In this document: one piece after another, positions 31,339 through 42,465 of the stretch
Numbering within the stretch: position 1 is the first letter of the stretch
How the letters are laid out: each line of letters begins with the position of its first letter
NCBI GenBank assembly: GCA_022539475.1
Contig: VCMS01000157.1
Coordinates: forward strand, 60,468-124,467
Direction: 5' to 3'
Origin: Gracilaria domingensis
Lineage: Eukaryota > Rhodophyta > Florideophyceae > Gracilariales > Gracilariaceae
Length of the DNA stretch: 64,000 nucleotides
The notes under the pieces: model-generated
The model's input: the letters and a program-made list of their open reading frames with translations, nothing else
Databases searched by the model: none
Told to the model about the DNA's origin: nothing
Program-made: the position numbers and the translations under genes

Positions 31339-32703
31339 CTAATGTTCTTGGGTCCACTTAATTGACTTTAGGTCTACTCCATCTTGTACCATTTCCCAAA
31401 GAGGGCTCATTTCCCGTAATCTCCGCACATGCTTCTCTGCCAAATCTACAGCATAGTCGACCTCCTTTTCGGTTGTAAATCTGCCGATCCCAAATCTAAT
31501 GCTCGTGTGTGCCATTTCATCGTCCACTCCCAGAGCCCGCAGGACGTAACTGGGCTCCAGACTCGCACTTGTGCATGCGCTTCCGCTGCTGACAGCGACG
31601 TCTTTCAACGCCATAAGTAAACTTTCACCTTCTACGTACGCAAAGCTCATGTTGAGATTACCGGGAAAGCGATGCTCCTTGCTGCCATTCAGAACAACGT
31701 CCGGAACTCTGCTTACGACTCCGTTATACAAGCGATTGCTAAGTGTTTTCATTCTCTCCAGGTCGTATTCCATCTCTTGCTGACTTACTCTCGCAGCCTC
31801 ACCCATACCAACAACCAACGCTGTTGGTAACGTACCGGAACGCAGACCCCTTTCTTGTCCACCGCCGCTCATCTGCGGTTCAATACGTACGCGTGGCCTT
31901 CTCCGCAGGTACAGTGCACCAACTCCTTTCGGTCCGTAAATCTTGTGAGCGGATATAGACATGAGGTCAATATTCATTTCGTTCACATCCATTGGCAGTT
32001 TACCAACCATTTGCGCAGCATCAGTATGAAAGAAAACGCCCTTTTCTCTGCACAGTTCGCCAATTTCCCGAAGCGGTTGCACAACACCAATCTCGTTGTT
32101 GACTGCCATGACACTTACAAGTGAGGTATCTGGGCGAATGGCGGTCTTAAGCTCATCGAGATCCAGTAAACCGTCAGATTTGACAGGAAGATAAGTCACG
32201 TCAAAGCCACGCTGTTGCAGCCAGCGACAACTGTCCAAAACGCACTTGTGCTCTGTCTGGGTTGTGACAACGTGCTTCTTTCTGGATTTGTAGAACATAG
32301 CAACGCCTTTCACCACCATGTTGTTACTTTCGGTAGCTCCAGACGTGAAAATAATCTCTCGTGGATCAGCACCAACTAGCGACGCCACCTGCGCGCGCGC
32401 AACTTCAACCGCGCGTTCTGCATCCCATCCATACGCATGCGTTCGAGAGTGTGGATTTCCATGATGTGTAGTTAAGTGTGGGATCATTGCGTCTGCGACG
32501 CGAGGATCCACGGGGGTTGTGGATTGCATATCGAGATATACTGGGCGTGGTTTGACTACCATTGGCCTTTCTTGCGGGGCGACTGCCTCAGCAGCTGTTG
32601 CTGCCTCCACAGCGTCTGCCGCCTCCACAGCGGTTGCTTGGGCAGTTGTGCATAGACGGCGACGCAAATGAGGTGTCAGCGAAAGAAAGCGTTGAGACAA
32701 CAT
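31339..32703 (-). CDS. NFS1: Cysteine desulfurase, mitochondrial
   Basis: A 454-residue PLP enzyme that supplies sulfur from cysteine for iron-sulfur cluster assembly on ISCU in mitochondria. It starts with an amphipathic presequence ([18 protein letters not shown]). The catalytic core shows TSGATESNN, the aldimine-region HTDAAQ, the PLP lysine in [10 protein letters not shown] (K254), the [12 protein letters not shown] loop, and the mobile persulfide Cys in [14 protein letters not shown] (C377). The C-terminal [13 protein letters not shown] segment is typical of eukaryotic/alpha-proteobacterial NFS1. Partners expected from family knowledge are ISD11, ACP and frataxin. The start is the ATG; a GTG two codons upstream is not needed. 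Confidence 0.97.
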   Translation of the reverse strand: MLSQRFLSLTPHLRRRLCTTAQATAVEAADAVEAATAAEAVAPQERPMVVKPRPVYLDMQSTTPVDPRVADAMIPHLTTHHGNPHSRTHAYGWDAERAVEVARAQVASLVGADPREIIFTSGATESNNMVVKGVAMFYKSRKKHVVTTQTEHKCVLDSCRWLQQRGFDVTYLPVKSDGLLDLDELKTAIRPDTSLVSVMAVNNEIGVVQPLREIGELCREKGVFFHTDAAQMVGKLPMDVNEMNIDLMSISAHKIYGPKGVGALYLRRRPRVRIEPQMSGGGQERGLRSGTLPTALVVGMGEAARVSQQEMEYDLERMKTLSNRLYNGVVSRVPDVVLNGSKEHRFPGNLNMSFAYVEGESLLMALKDVAVSSGSACTSASLEPSYVLRALGVDDEMAHTSIRFGIGRFTTEKEVDYAVDLAEKHVRRLREMSPLWEMVQDGVDLKSIKWTQEH

Positions 32704-33182
32704 TGTCACAGGTGAACCAAGACTACGAGCGGAAGTATATTTGACGGTAATAGAAGCAGGGGCTGCTCCAAGCCAGAAGGCCTCGAAGCTAGAACAATAT
32801 GCAGCTACGCGGAGAAGCTATAGATCTAAAAGCTAACTCTGTAGCGGGGAGTGAAAGGGTGCAGCCAAGGCGGAAGCCCTGAAGCCTTTTTGGCTACCAC
32901 CGTGGTGCATCTTCGCAACGCGTTGCCATTAGTTTTCACTTTTTTTTCATCGTCACGATTCACTATCCAGTTAACCGCTGCCACTTGGCTTTCGTATCCA
33001 ATCGCGTTGCAGAACGACAGCCGACGCAGACCGGATCAACGCTTTCGATATTCAGCTGAGATTGTCACAATCGCAACGCTCTTCGCCTTGTCTGCCTCGG
33101 AATCAAGCGCTCCTTCTTTGACCCTCCAACTCCCTGAGTGTAAACACGCCTCTCCCGTGGAATTACCTCAAATCGTTTCACA
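32704..33182. promoter_or_regulatory. Divergent promoter region of NFS1 and MogA-like gene
   Basis: About 480 bp between divergent starts. Nothing specific is recognised beyond a T-rich tract near 32940. Confidence 0.5.
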
Positions 33183-33743
33183 ATGACCGACGCATCCTCG
33201 CCGACGCCCAACATAGGCGTACTGACAATTTCAGACCGTGCTTTTCGCGGTGAGTACGAAGACAGAGGAGGGCCAGCTATTCAATCCTACATCAACGATC
33301 ATTTTATATATCCGTATGAAATCGTCGCCCAAACTGTGCCAGATGAATTGGAACTGATTCAAGACGCCATGAGATCGATGGCGGACAAGTGTTGTCTAGT
33401 GCTGACAACTGGAGGAACAGGGCCGGCGCCAAGAGATGTCACCCCGGAAGCTACGGAAGCTGTGTGTCAAAAGCTTCTTCCTGGTTTCGGTGAACTCATG
33501 AGAGCTGTTTCTGTGCAAAAGGTGCCTACAGCTATTCTCTCCAGACAAACTGCTGGTGTGTGCGGTACTTCACTTATAGTCAATCTGCCTGGAAGTCCGA
33601 AGGCAATCGCCGAATGTTTGGACCCGGTTTTGCCGGCAGTACCGCATGCTGTGCGCCTCGCTGGAGCTGAGCAGGTCCTGCGTCTCAAGCCAGAGTATCA
33701 CATCAGGGGTAAAATGTGTTCGGAGTGCAACGTGAAGCACTAA
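33183..33743 (+). CDS. Molybdopterin adenylyltransferase, MogA/Cnx1G type
   Basis: A 186-residue enzyme that adenylylates molybdopterin before molybdate insertion. It is homologous to bacterial MogA and to the G domain of plant Cnx1 and animal gephyrin. Landmarks are the N-terminal IGVLTISDRAFRGEYEDRGG, the conserved TTGGTGPAPRDVTPEAT loop that holds the pterin/AMP, LPGFGELMR, and the C-terminal LPGSPKAIAECLD. It is a stand-alone G-type domain. In plants and animals this domain is fused to an E (MoeA) domain, so here the E domain must be a separate gene. The extra C-terminal tail has CSEC. No targeting peptide; probably cytosolic. Confidence 0.93.
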   Translation: MTDASSPTPNIGVLTISDRAFRGEYEDRGGPAIQSYINDHFIYPYEIVAQTVPDELELIQDAMRSMADKCCLVLTTGGTGPAPRDVTPEATEAVCQKLLPGFGELMRAVSVQKVPTAILSRQTAGVCGTSLIVNLPGSPKAIAECLDPVLPAVPHAVRLAGAEQVLRLKPEYHIRGKMCSECNVKH

Positions 33744-33988
33744 AGCTTTGTTCTTCCGATGATCGGCGCTCGTTGGCGCCGAAAACAAGAGCTGTTTTTT
33801 TTTGGATGTGCTTTTTTGTGCGTTCTGAGCAGCACAAGTGCTCTGGTTGCACGGACCAGCGCTGGCTTTTCGCTCTGAAAGGGTGACTCTGCTGAGCCAT
33901 GTCGACCTGACCCCTGTAGGCTACAAAAGGACAACCATCGACGGTGCGCTCTATGGATTTGCTTTCCACTTCTCATCGCTGAGTCAGT

Positions 33989-34918
33989 ATGGCAGACGGA
34001 GTGGACGCATTCGCCCACCACCTCATGCGCGTAGCGTGCGCACAAATTGTGTATGCAACTGCCGAAAATGTATCTTCGAAGAAGAGTCTCACCAAACATG
34101 CGCCGAAGAAGCAACCCGTATCAGCTTCTACAATCTCCGTCACCGATAGCGTAGCTGATTCACTAGCTGATATCGCGAAAGCCTTCATCGAGAGATTAAG
34201 CTTTACGTCAAAGAGATTCACAGCACACAACGGCCGCACTCGGTCCAATGTCTTGGACGTATTGAATGCCGTTGAGTGGCTCTCTCACCATACGCGTTCC
34301 GGAGTTAAGGACCTTGTCAAGTATACCATGTTCACAGAGGTTCCGTTTCCGTATGAGGTTCCATCTTTCCCCGCCGCTGTACCCGTGACTTCCAAACCGG
34401 ACGATCTTTACGTGAAAAGCGAGGAAACCTCTGAAGTAGCGAGTAAAGGCTACGTGGAAACATGGATGCCACCTTTTCCAAGTCCTCACACCTATATCGC
34501 AACTCCGGTGTATACCTCTGCAAATGGAAGGAAAAAAGACGCTTCAACAGTTGGGGAAACGCGGAGAGCAGTGGAAAAGTCCTTGGCTCAGTTGAAAGAA
34601 GCTCAAAGGAAAGATGATGACAGCGCCTCACTGCTGGCTGCTGCTGCTGCCGCCGTTCCGGACAATCCGTTCCTCGCTCCACCTGTGAGCGGGAGTAGAA
34701 GGATTTATGACGAAGACCTTGCTGACCCGCCACGGGATTTGGTGGACACAGGATATCCTCTAGACGAAACGACAAGAACGGATTCGAATATGAAGGACGT
34801 GTCTGACATTCCTAGCAAAGCTAATGCAAACGAGATGAAGAAACAAAGAGTTGAGCGCATATTGGCTGAAGCAGGAAATGAACTCGAAGACCCCGATCTT
34901 GTCGCGTCTAGTCAATAA
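33989..34918 (+). CDS. TAF8: TFIID subunit TAF8
   Basis: A 309-residue general transcription factor subunit. Residues about 8-95 form a histone-fold (bromodomain-associated) region that pairs with TAF10 in the family: AHHLMRVACAQIVYATAE, then SVADSLADIAKAFIERLSF, then NVLDVLNAVEWL. Around residue 160 is the TAF8 signature WMPPFPSPHTYIATPVY, which other histone-fold proteins lack. The C-terminal half is charged and likely disordered with a poly-Ala stretch. The start is the ATG preceding the histone fold. It is on the same strand as the MogA-like gene, about 245 bp downstream. Confidence 0.88.
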   Translation: MADGVDAFAHHLMRVACAQIVYATAENVSSKKSLTKHAPKKQPVSASTISVTDSVADSLADIAKAFIERLSFTSKRFTAHNGRTRSNVLDVLNAVEWLSHHTRSGVKDLVKYTMFTEVPFPYEVPSFPAAVPVTSKPDDLYVKSEETSEVASKGYVETWMPPFPSPHTYIATPVYTSANGRKKDASTVGETRRAVEKSLAQLKEAQRKDDDSASLLAAAAAAVPDNPFLAPPVSGSRRIYDEDLADPPRDLVDTGYPLDETTRTDSNMKDVSDIPSKANANEMKKQRVERILAEAGNELEDPDLVASSQ

Positions 34919-35015
34919 CAAAATCTACAAGCTTTACTGTCCTGGGGAACAGTTCAGGCATTTACGAATCAAGAAATGAGTTCAGAACATGGAAACAATA
35001 CAGAAAAGCACCCCA

Positions 35016-35918
35016 TCAAAGCCCGATGGTGTCTGTGCTGCCCTGGGTATCTAAGAGGTTAGCTGCATTCCATTGAACGTTGATAAGCTTTAGTCCGAAC
35101 TCGTATAGGAGACCATTCTTCTGTGCATGGAGCACTTGGATGTCTGCCGACAAAATGTCTTCGTTTGGGTTTGCTGCGAATGGAATGAAATCGCCTGCGC
35201 TCTTTCTCGTCAGTTCCTTGACAGACGTTTGGAAATGTCCTAGAAGTTTCCTTGTTCCGATACGTCTGTAGCGATAAAGACTTATGAGCAATCCGGCACT
35301 CTCCACGTCCATTGCGAGGTCGCGCATGCTCATTTCATGTGTGGGGAACTGTCCCCACCCCTGTTGGTCTATTAGGATATGAGAACTCTTGAACACCGGA
35401 TGCCATGCTCCCTCTCCTGCCCGTGAAATTTCGTAAAACACTCGCATACTCACTCCATAGAAGTTAGTTTGCATGAGTTGAAAGCTCAGTTTGACGGACG
35501 ACGGTTCTGATGCTGTTTTGAAGCCCTCTAGGGCCGTGAGGAATACCCTCGGACTTCCTCTTGTTGACTCCGGAGTTTTGAGTTCTAGCTCGACTGGTTG
35601 CCCTTTTGCGAAGATAAGGGAGAATATGTTCACTTCCACAGCACCCAGGAATCGACCATCTTTGACTTCCTTGTTATAAAAGTCTACTCGCAGATCAACC
35701 CGACGCTGGTTATCGTTGTCAGCGGGTAGTACGACTGGCGTAGAGAACTTAGGGTTCCACTCGTTTAACCTCTTCTCAGTGCGGCCTAGTTCGCCCCATT
35801 CTGAGTTGGCTCCGCTTTTGGAATAGACAACTGCAATGGGGTCAATCCGCAGCGAACGACCTGGAAGACGCTTGGCAGAGATTTTGAGTTCGTAGTAGCG
35901 AAAGGTTGACGACTCCAT
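35016..35918 (-). CDS. Double C2-domain, copine-like protein without vWA domain
   Basis: A 300-residue protein. It has two tandem C2-like domains (about 1-125 and 130-265). The first begins YELKISAKRLPG and has the copine-like IDPIAVVY, followed by GRTEKRLNEWNPKF. The second contains LSFQLMQTNFYGVSMRVFYEI and ISLYRYRRIGTRKLLGHF. These resemble copine C2A/C2B, which bind phospholipids, but the copine vWA domain is absent and few Asp ligands are visible. Ca2+ binding is therefore doubtful. The start is the Met of MESSTFRYYEL; the frame is open upstream but without another ATG. It could be truncated or belong to a C2-only copine-like family. Confidence 0.7.
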   Translation of the reverse strand: MESSTFRYYELKISAKRLPGRSLRIDPIAVVYSKSGANSEWGELGRTEKRLNEWNPKFSTPVVLPADNDNQRRVDLRVDFYNKEVKDGRFLGAVEVNIFSLIFAKGQPVELELKTPESTRGSPRVFLTALEGFKTASEPSSVKLSFQLMQTNFYGVSMRVFYEISRAGEGAWHPVFKSSHILIDQQGWGQFPTHEMSMRDLAMDVESAGLLISLYRYRRIGTRKLLGHFQTSVKELTRKSAGDFIPFAANPNEDILSADIQVLHAQKNGLLYEFGLKLINVQWNAANLLDTQGSTDTIGL

Positions 35919-37414
35919 GGTATGGACGCGACAGATACGCTTTCCAACCAAACCCGGCAACCGGTGAATAGGAAGATGTAAGGTTTCCGAGTGATGTTCG
36001 GCGCAGCTTGGCCCCGGGATTGCAAACCGCGGTGTTGTAGAACGAACCGTTCCTTCACTGGTCAACAGGATTTATGAGGATTGAGCTTCTCGCATGGTAT
36101 TGGGGACGACGTCAGAGCCAACAAGGTCACGAACATGGCGCCAATGCACCTTCATTGCTGGATACCTATGTCAAACCTGAATTCATTTGACTAAATTTCG
36201 CGTTTGAAGCTAAAGCGGAGGCTGGTAACCTAATGTCTATTCGACAATTGACCTCATATGAGGTCAATTGGCCTCATATGAGGCCGGAATTAAAACACAT
36301 TATTTTAGTTCACTTCGTTCCATCGCAGTTTAAACCCATGTACACAGTCCTCCTTGATCTCCTCTTTCTTGGTGTCAACCAAAGTCACGAGATCTTAGGA
36401 CGTAAACGACAACAAACTCTGTTTACATCACAGCACTCGACACATATACCCAACTACGCCACGGGCAAATGATCCGCACACAGTTGTTGAAAATCGCGTC
36501 TACAGTGGTACACAATTGGTACCATCCAAACTTAATTGCAAAGGTATTCTTAGAAATCGATGAAAAGCAAAATTTAGCAGTGAAACAATTATTATTGCAT
36601 TTTTCAATATCAACAATATTCGTCTTCAAAAAATATTACAAATCAATTTTAACTTACCTTTTTGCTGCAAAAACTGTGATATAAAACTTTAAAGCGTGTG
36701 AAAGGGTAATTTTGTTACAACAAAAGCAGCACTAACCCTCGAGATTTCACAGCAGTTAGAAAAACACAGCGAAGAATCAAACAAATTAAAGTACAAAATA
36801 ATTCCAGAACAGAAACAAACGACGCCAAGAAATCCGGATGAAAAAGCCCTTGCAACACCCAGAACAGCAAAACAACATTGTAAAGACGCAATTTAAAGTC
36901 GACACTCATTTGACTATTTAAAGAATGCAACATGTACCGTTATTGCTAAATGGTCCGATCCGAATGCATAAGTGAAACTTAATTGGTCTACTAGGAGCTT
37001 TTATTACTCCGTATCATGTTCCTTGGGATCCCACAGCTTCTGATTAGTTCATGTGGATGTTTTCTTCCTCTCATTGAAACATTATTGTACACAAAACAAA
37101 CATAACCCTAGGAAGCATGGAATTCAAACAAACAACTGCTTGACAGATTCTCAAAATCTTTGGAGTGATGATATCAAAAACTTTTTTTGAACTCACAGAT
37201 CGACCAAGCTTATGGAGCTTTGAATCTTCTTCAAAGTATATACAAGCCCCCAGATTACGTAAGGCTATGGCACGTAATCAATTTGAGGCTCTCCAGAGAT
37301 GCATCGTTTTAGTAGAGCAAACCGCCCTTTGTGGGGAGGCACTGAGGTGTTTTTCATAGTTCGTTGATCCGTTACCGGCATCGACACTTCATGTTATGAG
37401 AGGTTACTGTAGTG
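35919..37414. other. A+T-rich intergenic region
   Basis: No gene is seen. A pair of overlapping palindromes lies at 36245-36285. From about 36480 to 37150 the sequence is notably A+T-rich with no coding signal. This marks the transition from the housekeeping cluster to the transposon-rich right half. Confidence 0.5.
36245..36285. repeat. Two overlapping perfect palindromes
   Basis: A 26-bp perfect palindrome centred on CCTCATATGAGG with outer CAATTGA/TCAATTG arms is directly followed by a 16-bp palindrome (GGCCTCATATGAGGCC) sharing the same CCTCATATGAGG core. It is either a dimeric binding site pair or a transposon footprint. Confidence 0.8.
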
Positions 37415-38130
37415 ATGGCCCCATTTTGGGGTATGCCTAGGAAGGGTAGTTTTTCTGCACATGTGTGCTGATTTGGCTTGATGCGGGGTGCGCTGTGGCC
37501 AGCCTGCCACGGCTTCACACGTGTAGGATGGTGGCCGGCATCGCCGGATAGTTAGATATTTTAATTGATATTTTCAAATGCCGTATATAAGTGGCGGCAC
37601 TTGCTGCCACTGTACGGGAAGTGAACCTAAAGGAGGATTTTGGTTCTGACTTTTTTGCCGCTTGTGAACGGTCTTCGTCCCTAATCAGGCAAGCCGCCAC
37701 AGTTCTAGGATAGTCATCCGACCTCTACCACTGAGGAGTTCTAGACCGTCGTTACGGCATCTTTTGTTGTTTCTTTGTTATTATCCGTCATACGGCTCTC
37801 GTTTCTCTGCCCTGTTATACAGGTTTTTGCCCACTAGTCTCGGGACTTATTCCTGTTTATCACGAGTCAGTGCTCCGCAGTGCGGCTCGTTTGCTGAACC
37901 CCCTGTTGCTCCCTACCATTCGGCTGGATATCTCCACTCGCTGTGGCTCGCCGGAACAACCGGATACCTACGCTGATTCTTCCCCTTCACCTCTGACTGC
38001 ACGCTCAGATCGGGGCCACCCGGACTTACACCCGGCATCGCGCTGGCCCTATCAGAGGGTTCTACTGCTGCATCTACCCCTATAGAGAGCAGGGTTCGAA
38101 CACCCTGTCCGTGCGCTTTTCGCGACGCGG
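37415..38130 (+). repeat. Solo LTR-like sequence
   Basis: An A+T-rich stretch followed by TATATAAG, a GGCGGCACTTGCTGCCAC hairpin and a long untranslated leader. The order matches the sequence upstream of the Ty3 gag at 39.3-40.3 kb. Both leaders contain a tRNA T-arm-like hairpin (here 38090-38107, CAGGGTTCGAACACCCTG). I read it as an LTR or leader relic of a related retroelement. The borders are uncertain. Confidence 0.4.
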
Positions 38131-38133
38131 CTC

Positions 38134-39134
38134 TTGTTTGCCCACTCGTGGGATTGCACCAAAGTTCTCAGCAGCGAACCTGAGAAAGAGGTGGAAAACG
38201 AGGCACGATGTTCACGTGTGTCTGACTTCGTTTCAGCAAGTAATAATCATCAACGAACGTTTGTCACGCCTTCAAGCTCGTTGTGTATCGACGAGAATAT
38301 GTCACGCTGGTATGGACTGGGTGAAAATTGGATAAAAATTCGACTTCCGAACTACATTGCTCTGAACCGGAAGCCAGGGAACGGCTGTGAACTGAAAACT
38401 GTTTGATGTGGTCAGAGCTGTATATGTCTCAAAATCGAGATAAAAATGGGAAATACTATCACGGAGACAATGGATTACTCAGAAGAATTTCAGCATGGCA
38501 CATCTGTTCTGTTGAGATTGGTTCAAGATTGGTTTGGGAGTGATCGTTCTGTGTGCTCTGATTCCTACTTTGCTTCTGTTGAAACAGCAGAACCTTCTTT
38601 GAAGAAGTGGATGCGATTTTTTGGTGTTATTAAAAACGCTACAAGACGGTTTCGTATGAAGCGATTGTCAGAAATAACTATTACGAATCGTAAAGAGCAT
38701 GTATCAATGGTTTCGAGGCTTAGTGAAATTGGAAAGGAAATGATGGCTGTTCTTTGGTTGGATCGGGAAAGAAGATACTTTATCTGCACATACGGTTCGA
38801 CCAATCCAGGCACTCCAATCAATCGTACTCGCTGGAGAAACGTGAACGAGACGGCCAAAAAGCTTTTTTTTCGATATCCATCCCAGATGTTTGCGAAAAA
38901 TATTACGATGTATGCTCCAAAATCGATCATCACAATCGTTGTAGACAGGATGACCTCAAAATCGAGAGGAAATTTGAAGTCAAGGAGTGCCCTTTCCGGG
39001 TTAATACAACTCTATTTGCATTGTGTGTTGTGGATGCCTGGAATCTTTACAAAAGCTCTACTGGAAATTTAAGAAACCTATCACCACATTCTTTCTATTG
39101 CAAACTGGCAGACCAGCTAATTGATAATAACTGA
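38134..39134 (+). pseudogene. piggyBac-type (DDE_Tnp_1_7) transposase relic
   Basis: Conserved transposase blocks in order: LCIDENMSRWYGLGENWI (first acidic residue), RKPGNGCELKTV, GTSVLLRLV, VCSDSYFASVETAE (second acidic residue), FGVIKNATRRF, and in another frame KYYDVCSKIDHHNRCRQDD (third acidic residue) with FRVNTTLFALCVVDAW. These fit the piggyBac-derived family of algae and oomycetes. It is broken by an in-frame TGA (38404) and a frame change near a run of eight T (38865-38872). The N-terminal part is missing. Inactive. Confidence 0.75.
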
Positions 39135-40329
39135 GATTCTATTGGTCGAATCAGAAGAAATCTTGAAAAAGAGGTTGATGTAGAGCAAAACGTGCTCACC
39201 CGGTACACGGGGATTGTTTTCATAAATCCATGGTAAGGATGATTCCGGGTACTCGGAAGGTATGAAGATTGGTCAACGGATGGGATGCTTTCGGCAGTAT
39301 TGAAGTACGGTACCCTGAGGGGTCGGCCATGACATGGCGCAGATGAATGTTGGTCGCGTGTACGCGTGTGTAGGAATGGGTGTGTTCACACATGTTTTGT
39401 TATGATTGTCGGATATTTTACTGGCCGCTGCCGCGGGTTGTCATGTGCACCACGTGTATGGACCTGCTTAGGTGTGCATTAGATTATTTAATTTAGTTTA
39501 ACTAATTTATCGCTTACGATATAAGAGGGGACCTTCCGGTCACCTTCTCCTTCAGTAAAGGGTAACCGAGTTCGGCTCTGAACCAAGTTCGCCTGCGCGA
39601 AGTGTACAACTCCCTCAGAAGGGTCACTGCGTACGGTACGGACTGGATTCATCCCTCGGGATCATTCAGGCACTACTGACCTACACAGCTGTTGCCCTCG
39701 GGCTTATTTGCGTCTTCGGACCGTTGTTTTACTCTTCTTTTCTTGCAGATTACTGCTTACCTGTGTCAGGTGGTTTTTCCGTCTCTGTACAGAGTTACTG
39801 CCGAGTGGACTTAATACACAACCCCCGTCTCCCGTCGCCGGGACTGTTGCCACTTGTCGCACGCCCCGCCGAGGGTTCCTCCTTTGTTTTTCCCTTCTTT
39901 TTCCCCCTTCTACCTAGGGCTTACACCGTTCTACGGTACCTTTCCTCCCGACCATTCCGTCACTTTTCGTCAGATTCCTGGATCAGGCCCGTTCACCTCT
40001 CAACCTCCGTAGGTATATCCCGTGCCACGGGCGGTCTTACACCCGCACTATCCGTGTTCGGAGGGCTCACCACTGAGTTCACCTCGTCTAGAGGGCAAGG
40101 ACTCGAACGCCTTGAGAGACGATCCCATCGCTGGGGTTTTGCTCTACAAGTGGTCTCTCGACTTAGAACGGGTTGGATTCTTTCTTTCGTTCTCGTTCTT
40201 GTCGGGGAGTCTCACGATTAGTGATCAATTGGTTTTTGGGAAGTTACTGTAGAACAGTGGACTCTCTAGAGTGTTTTATTTGTTGTTCGTTACTTACTCT
40301 TTGGAGTATCGAGAGCTCTCGTTGTTAAT

Positions 40330-42463
40330 ATGATCTTACCGCTGTTCGGTACACCGTGGCCCGGTATGGCGCCTCCTGCGCCGAACTCTCGAAACTTTGT
40401 GGTCAGAGATGCTGGTGTGCCTCCGCCTAGGCCTCCGCGTTCTCGCGCCTCCGTACTGGCAAGGTCCCCTGACAATGAACAGGTCCCGGAACCCCGGAGA
40501 GATTCGTCATTCAGGTCGGGTCCGATGGCCCCTTCTACGGCAGGAGCTCCGCCCGGTACGGGTACTCCGGCCACGGAGAGAATAGACGATGTGGTTGAAA
40601 CCCATGGATACTCGTACCTCGAGGCTCAACTGCGTGTCAGTCAGCTCGCGAAAAACTCGCTGTTCGAGGATCTGCAGTATCTCAGACGGAAGCTTGACCA
40701 AGCTGAAATCGGAGATACGACCAATGACATTCTTGTCTTACGTCAAGACGTGAATTCCATTTTAAAAAGTCTGGGTGCACCAGCCGCTTTTGTTCAAGCT
40801 TACCATTCCTCTATTCAGGAGCATGGAGCTGAAATCGATCGCCTAACCACTCGGTTCTTTACTCTCGAAGAGATCATCCGGATGTATAACGCATCTGATG
40901 CGAAGAATGCTAAGGAAGAAGCTTCTAAGCGCTCGGCACGCCAGTCTTTGTATCACGGAAATCGACGATCCAAAAAGGAACTCCATTACAGCTCGGATTC
41001 GTCTAGTTCCAATTCTAGCGTTCGCTCTGCGAAATCTACGTCATCCAGTTCTTCCGACAGTGAGGAAGACCGAGAACGGTATGGGAGTATTTCCCGCGGG
41101 ACGAAGTGGAAGGCGACATATGCCACTCAAGGAGTGATTCGCTCTCGCGAGAAAGGTAGGCGTTATCTTGGACTCAAGGAGTTGAAACCAACTAATCTCC
41201 TCTACAGGAAGCTGTTATCGTATCGTTATTACCGATTGGACGATTCATCGTCAAGTCGCACCTTGCGAAGCACCGGGAAAGTGAAGGACCACATCAGAAG
41301 ACTGAATATCGTCTTTACGAAGAAATTCGATGGCGAAGATCCAATTCTGGTACTGGACTTCCTGACCCGCTTTGTTCAGGAAGCCGACATTCTCGGCATG
41401 AACGAGGCGCAAGCGTTTCTCGCTTTACCCTATTTTCTGTCAGGGATGGCTGAAGATCAGTTTAACTCGGTCCGAGGGTCATCCCGTGCATCTGAGGGAG
41501 GTGTCAGTTGTTGGCCGGAAGCGGTCCAATACCTCCTGAGGTCCTATGCAACAGGAAGCGCGATTCACAACGCGACGCTCGCTCTGCGAGATACTAAACA
41601 GAAGACTGAAAAAGACCGAAACGGTTTACTGAACTCGGATGAACAAAGCGTTTCATCGCTGTGGAAATGTGTACTCCACTCTGGAGAGATGCACGATGTT
41701 CGTGGATGGGTTGGACCCTTCTATCAAGGCTTTGGTGGCGCGATATCGCGAAGAGAAACGTAAGATTACGTATCTGGAATTGGTCCAGTACGCTCAAGCT
41801 CAAGGCGAAGTCCTCCGCGCTAGGCGCCCGCCGAAACCCCGTCGCTCAAGAGCGTTGCTCGTCAACGAGTCATCTCTATCTCTTTTCTTGGAACGTGGAA
41901 ACTGCGTGAACCTGGATCTGGATAACTTCCACTTTGTTGGAAGTGCTCCCGACTCGTACGGGTCTTCTGACATTCCGTCGTCGTCGACTCCGATCTCGGA
42001 AGGTGACCCCGCACTCTATATGGGAGGAACACGGGTACAGGCCGCTCCACTCGCTTACGCGACCAACGGCAGCCGTTTCCCACGCCCAGGATGGGTGAAT
42101 GCGCAACCGCAACGACGGCCAGATGGTAATCGATCTTTCGATAAGTCGGTAACGACCATCTGTCATATTTGTTACCGACCCAATCATATTGCACCTGTGT
42201 GCATGTTGCCCGCTCGGGAGTTACCGAAAATTATCGGGTGCTATGAGTCCTTGTCACCAGCTGACCGTGCTCGTGTTCCGAGTAAGAATTATGAAGAGCA
42301 AAGGGCCAAGTTTGGCAATCCTGTTACAGGAGAGAACGTTCGAACTGAGCAACCTCGGAACCAGGATGAACAGGTAACTGTGACCAACTCCGAACCCGGG
42401 AATTCTGCTTCCCACTCTGAGCAGAGTTTGCCGTCGCCGGCCAACCCCGCCCAGAAAAACTAA
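40330..42463 (+). pseudogene. Ty3/gypsy gag with zinc knuckle, frame-broken
   Basis: The N-terminal half (one frame to about 41.6 kb) has a Pro-rich start, a helical segment, a Ser-rich basic region and a capsid-like part (TKKFDGEDPILVLDFLTRF). The second half (next frame) continues with AFHRCGNVYSTLERCTMFVDGL, typical retro-gag, and ends in a CCHC knuckle CHICYRPNHIAPVC and an acidic/Gln tail. The frame change lies around 41.62-41.65 kb. The gag stop TAA is at 42461 and the pol frame overlaps it in the -1 register. Confidence 0.75.
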
Positions 42464-42465
42464 AC

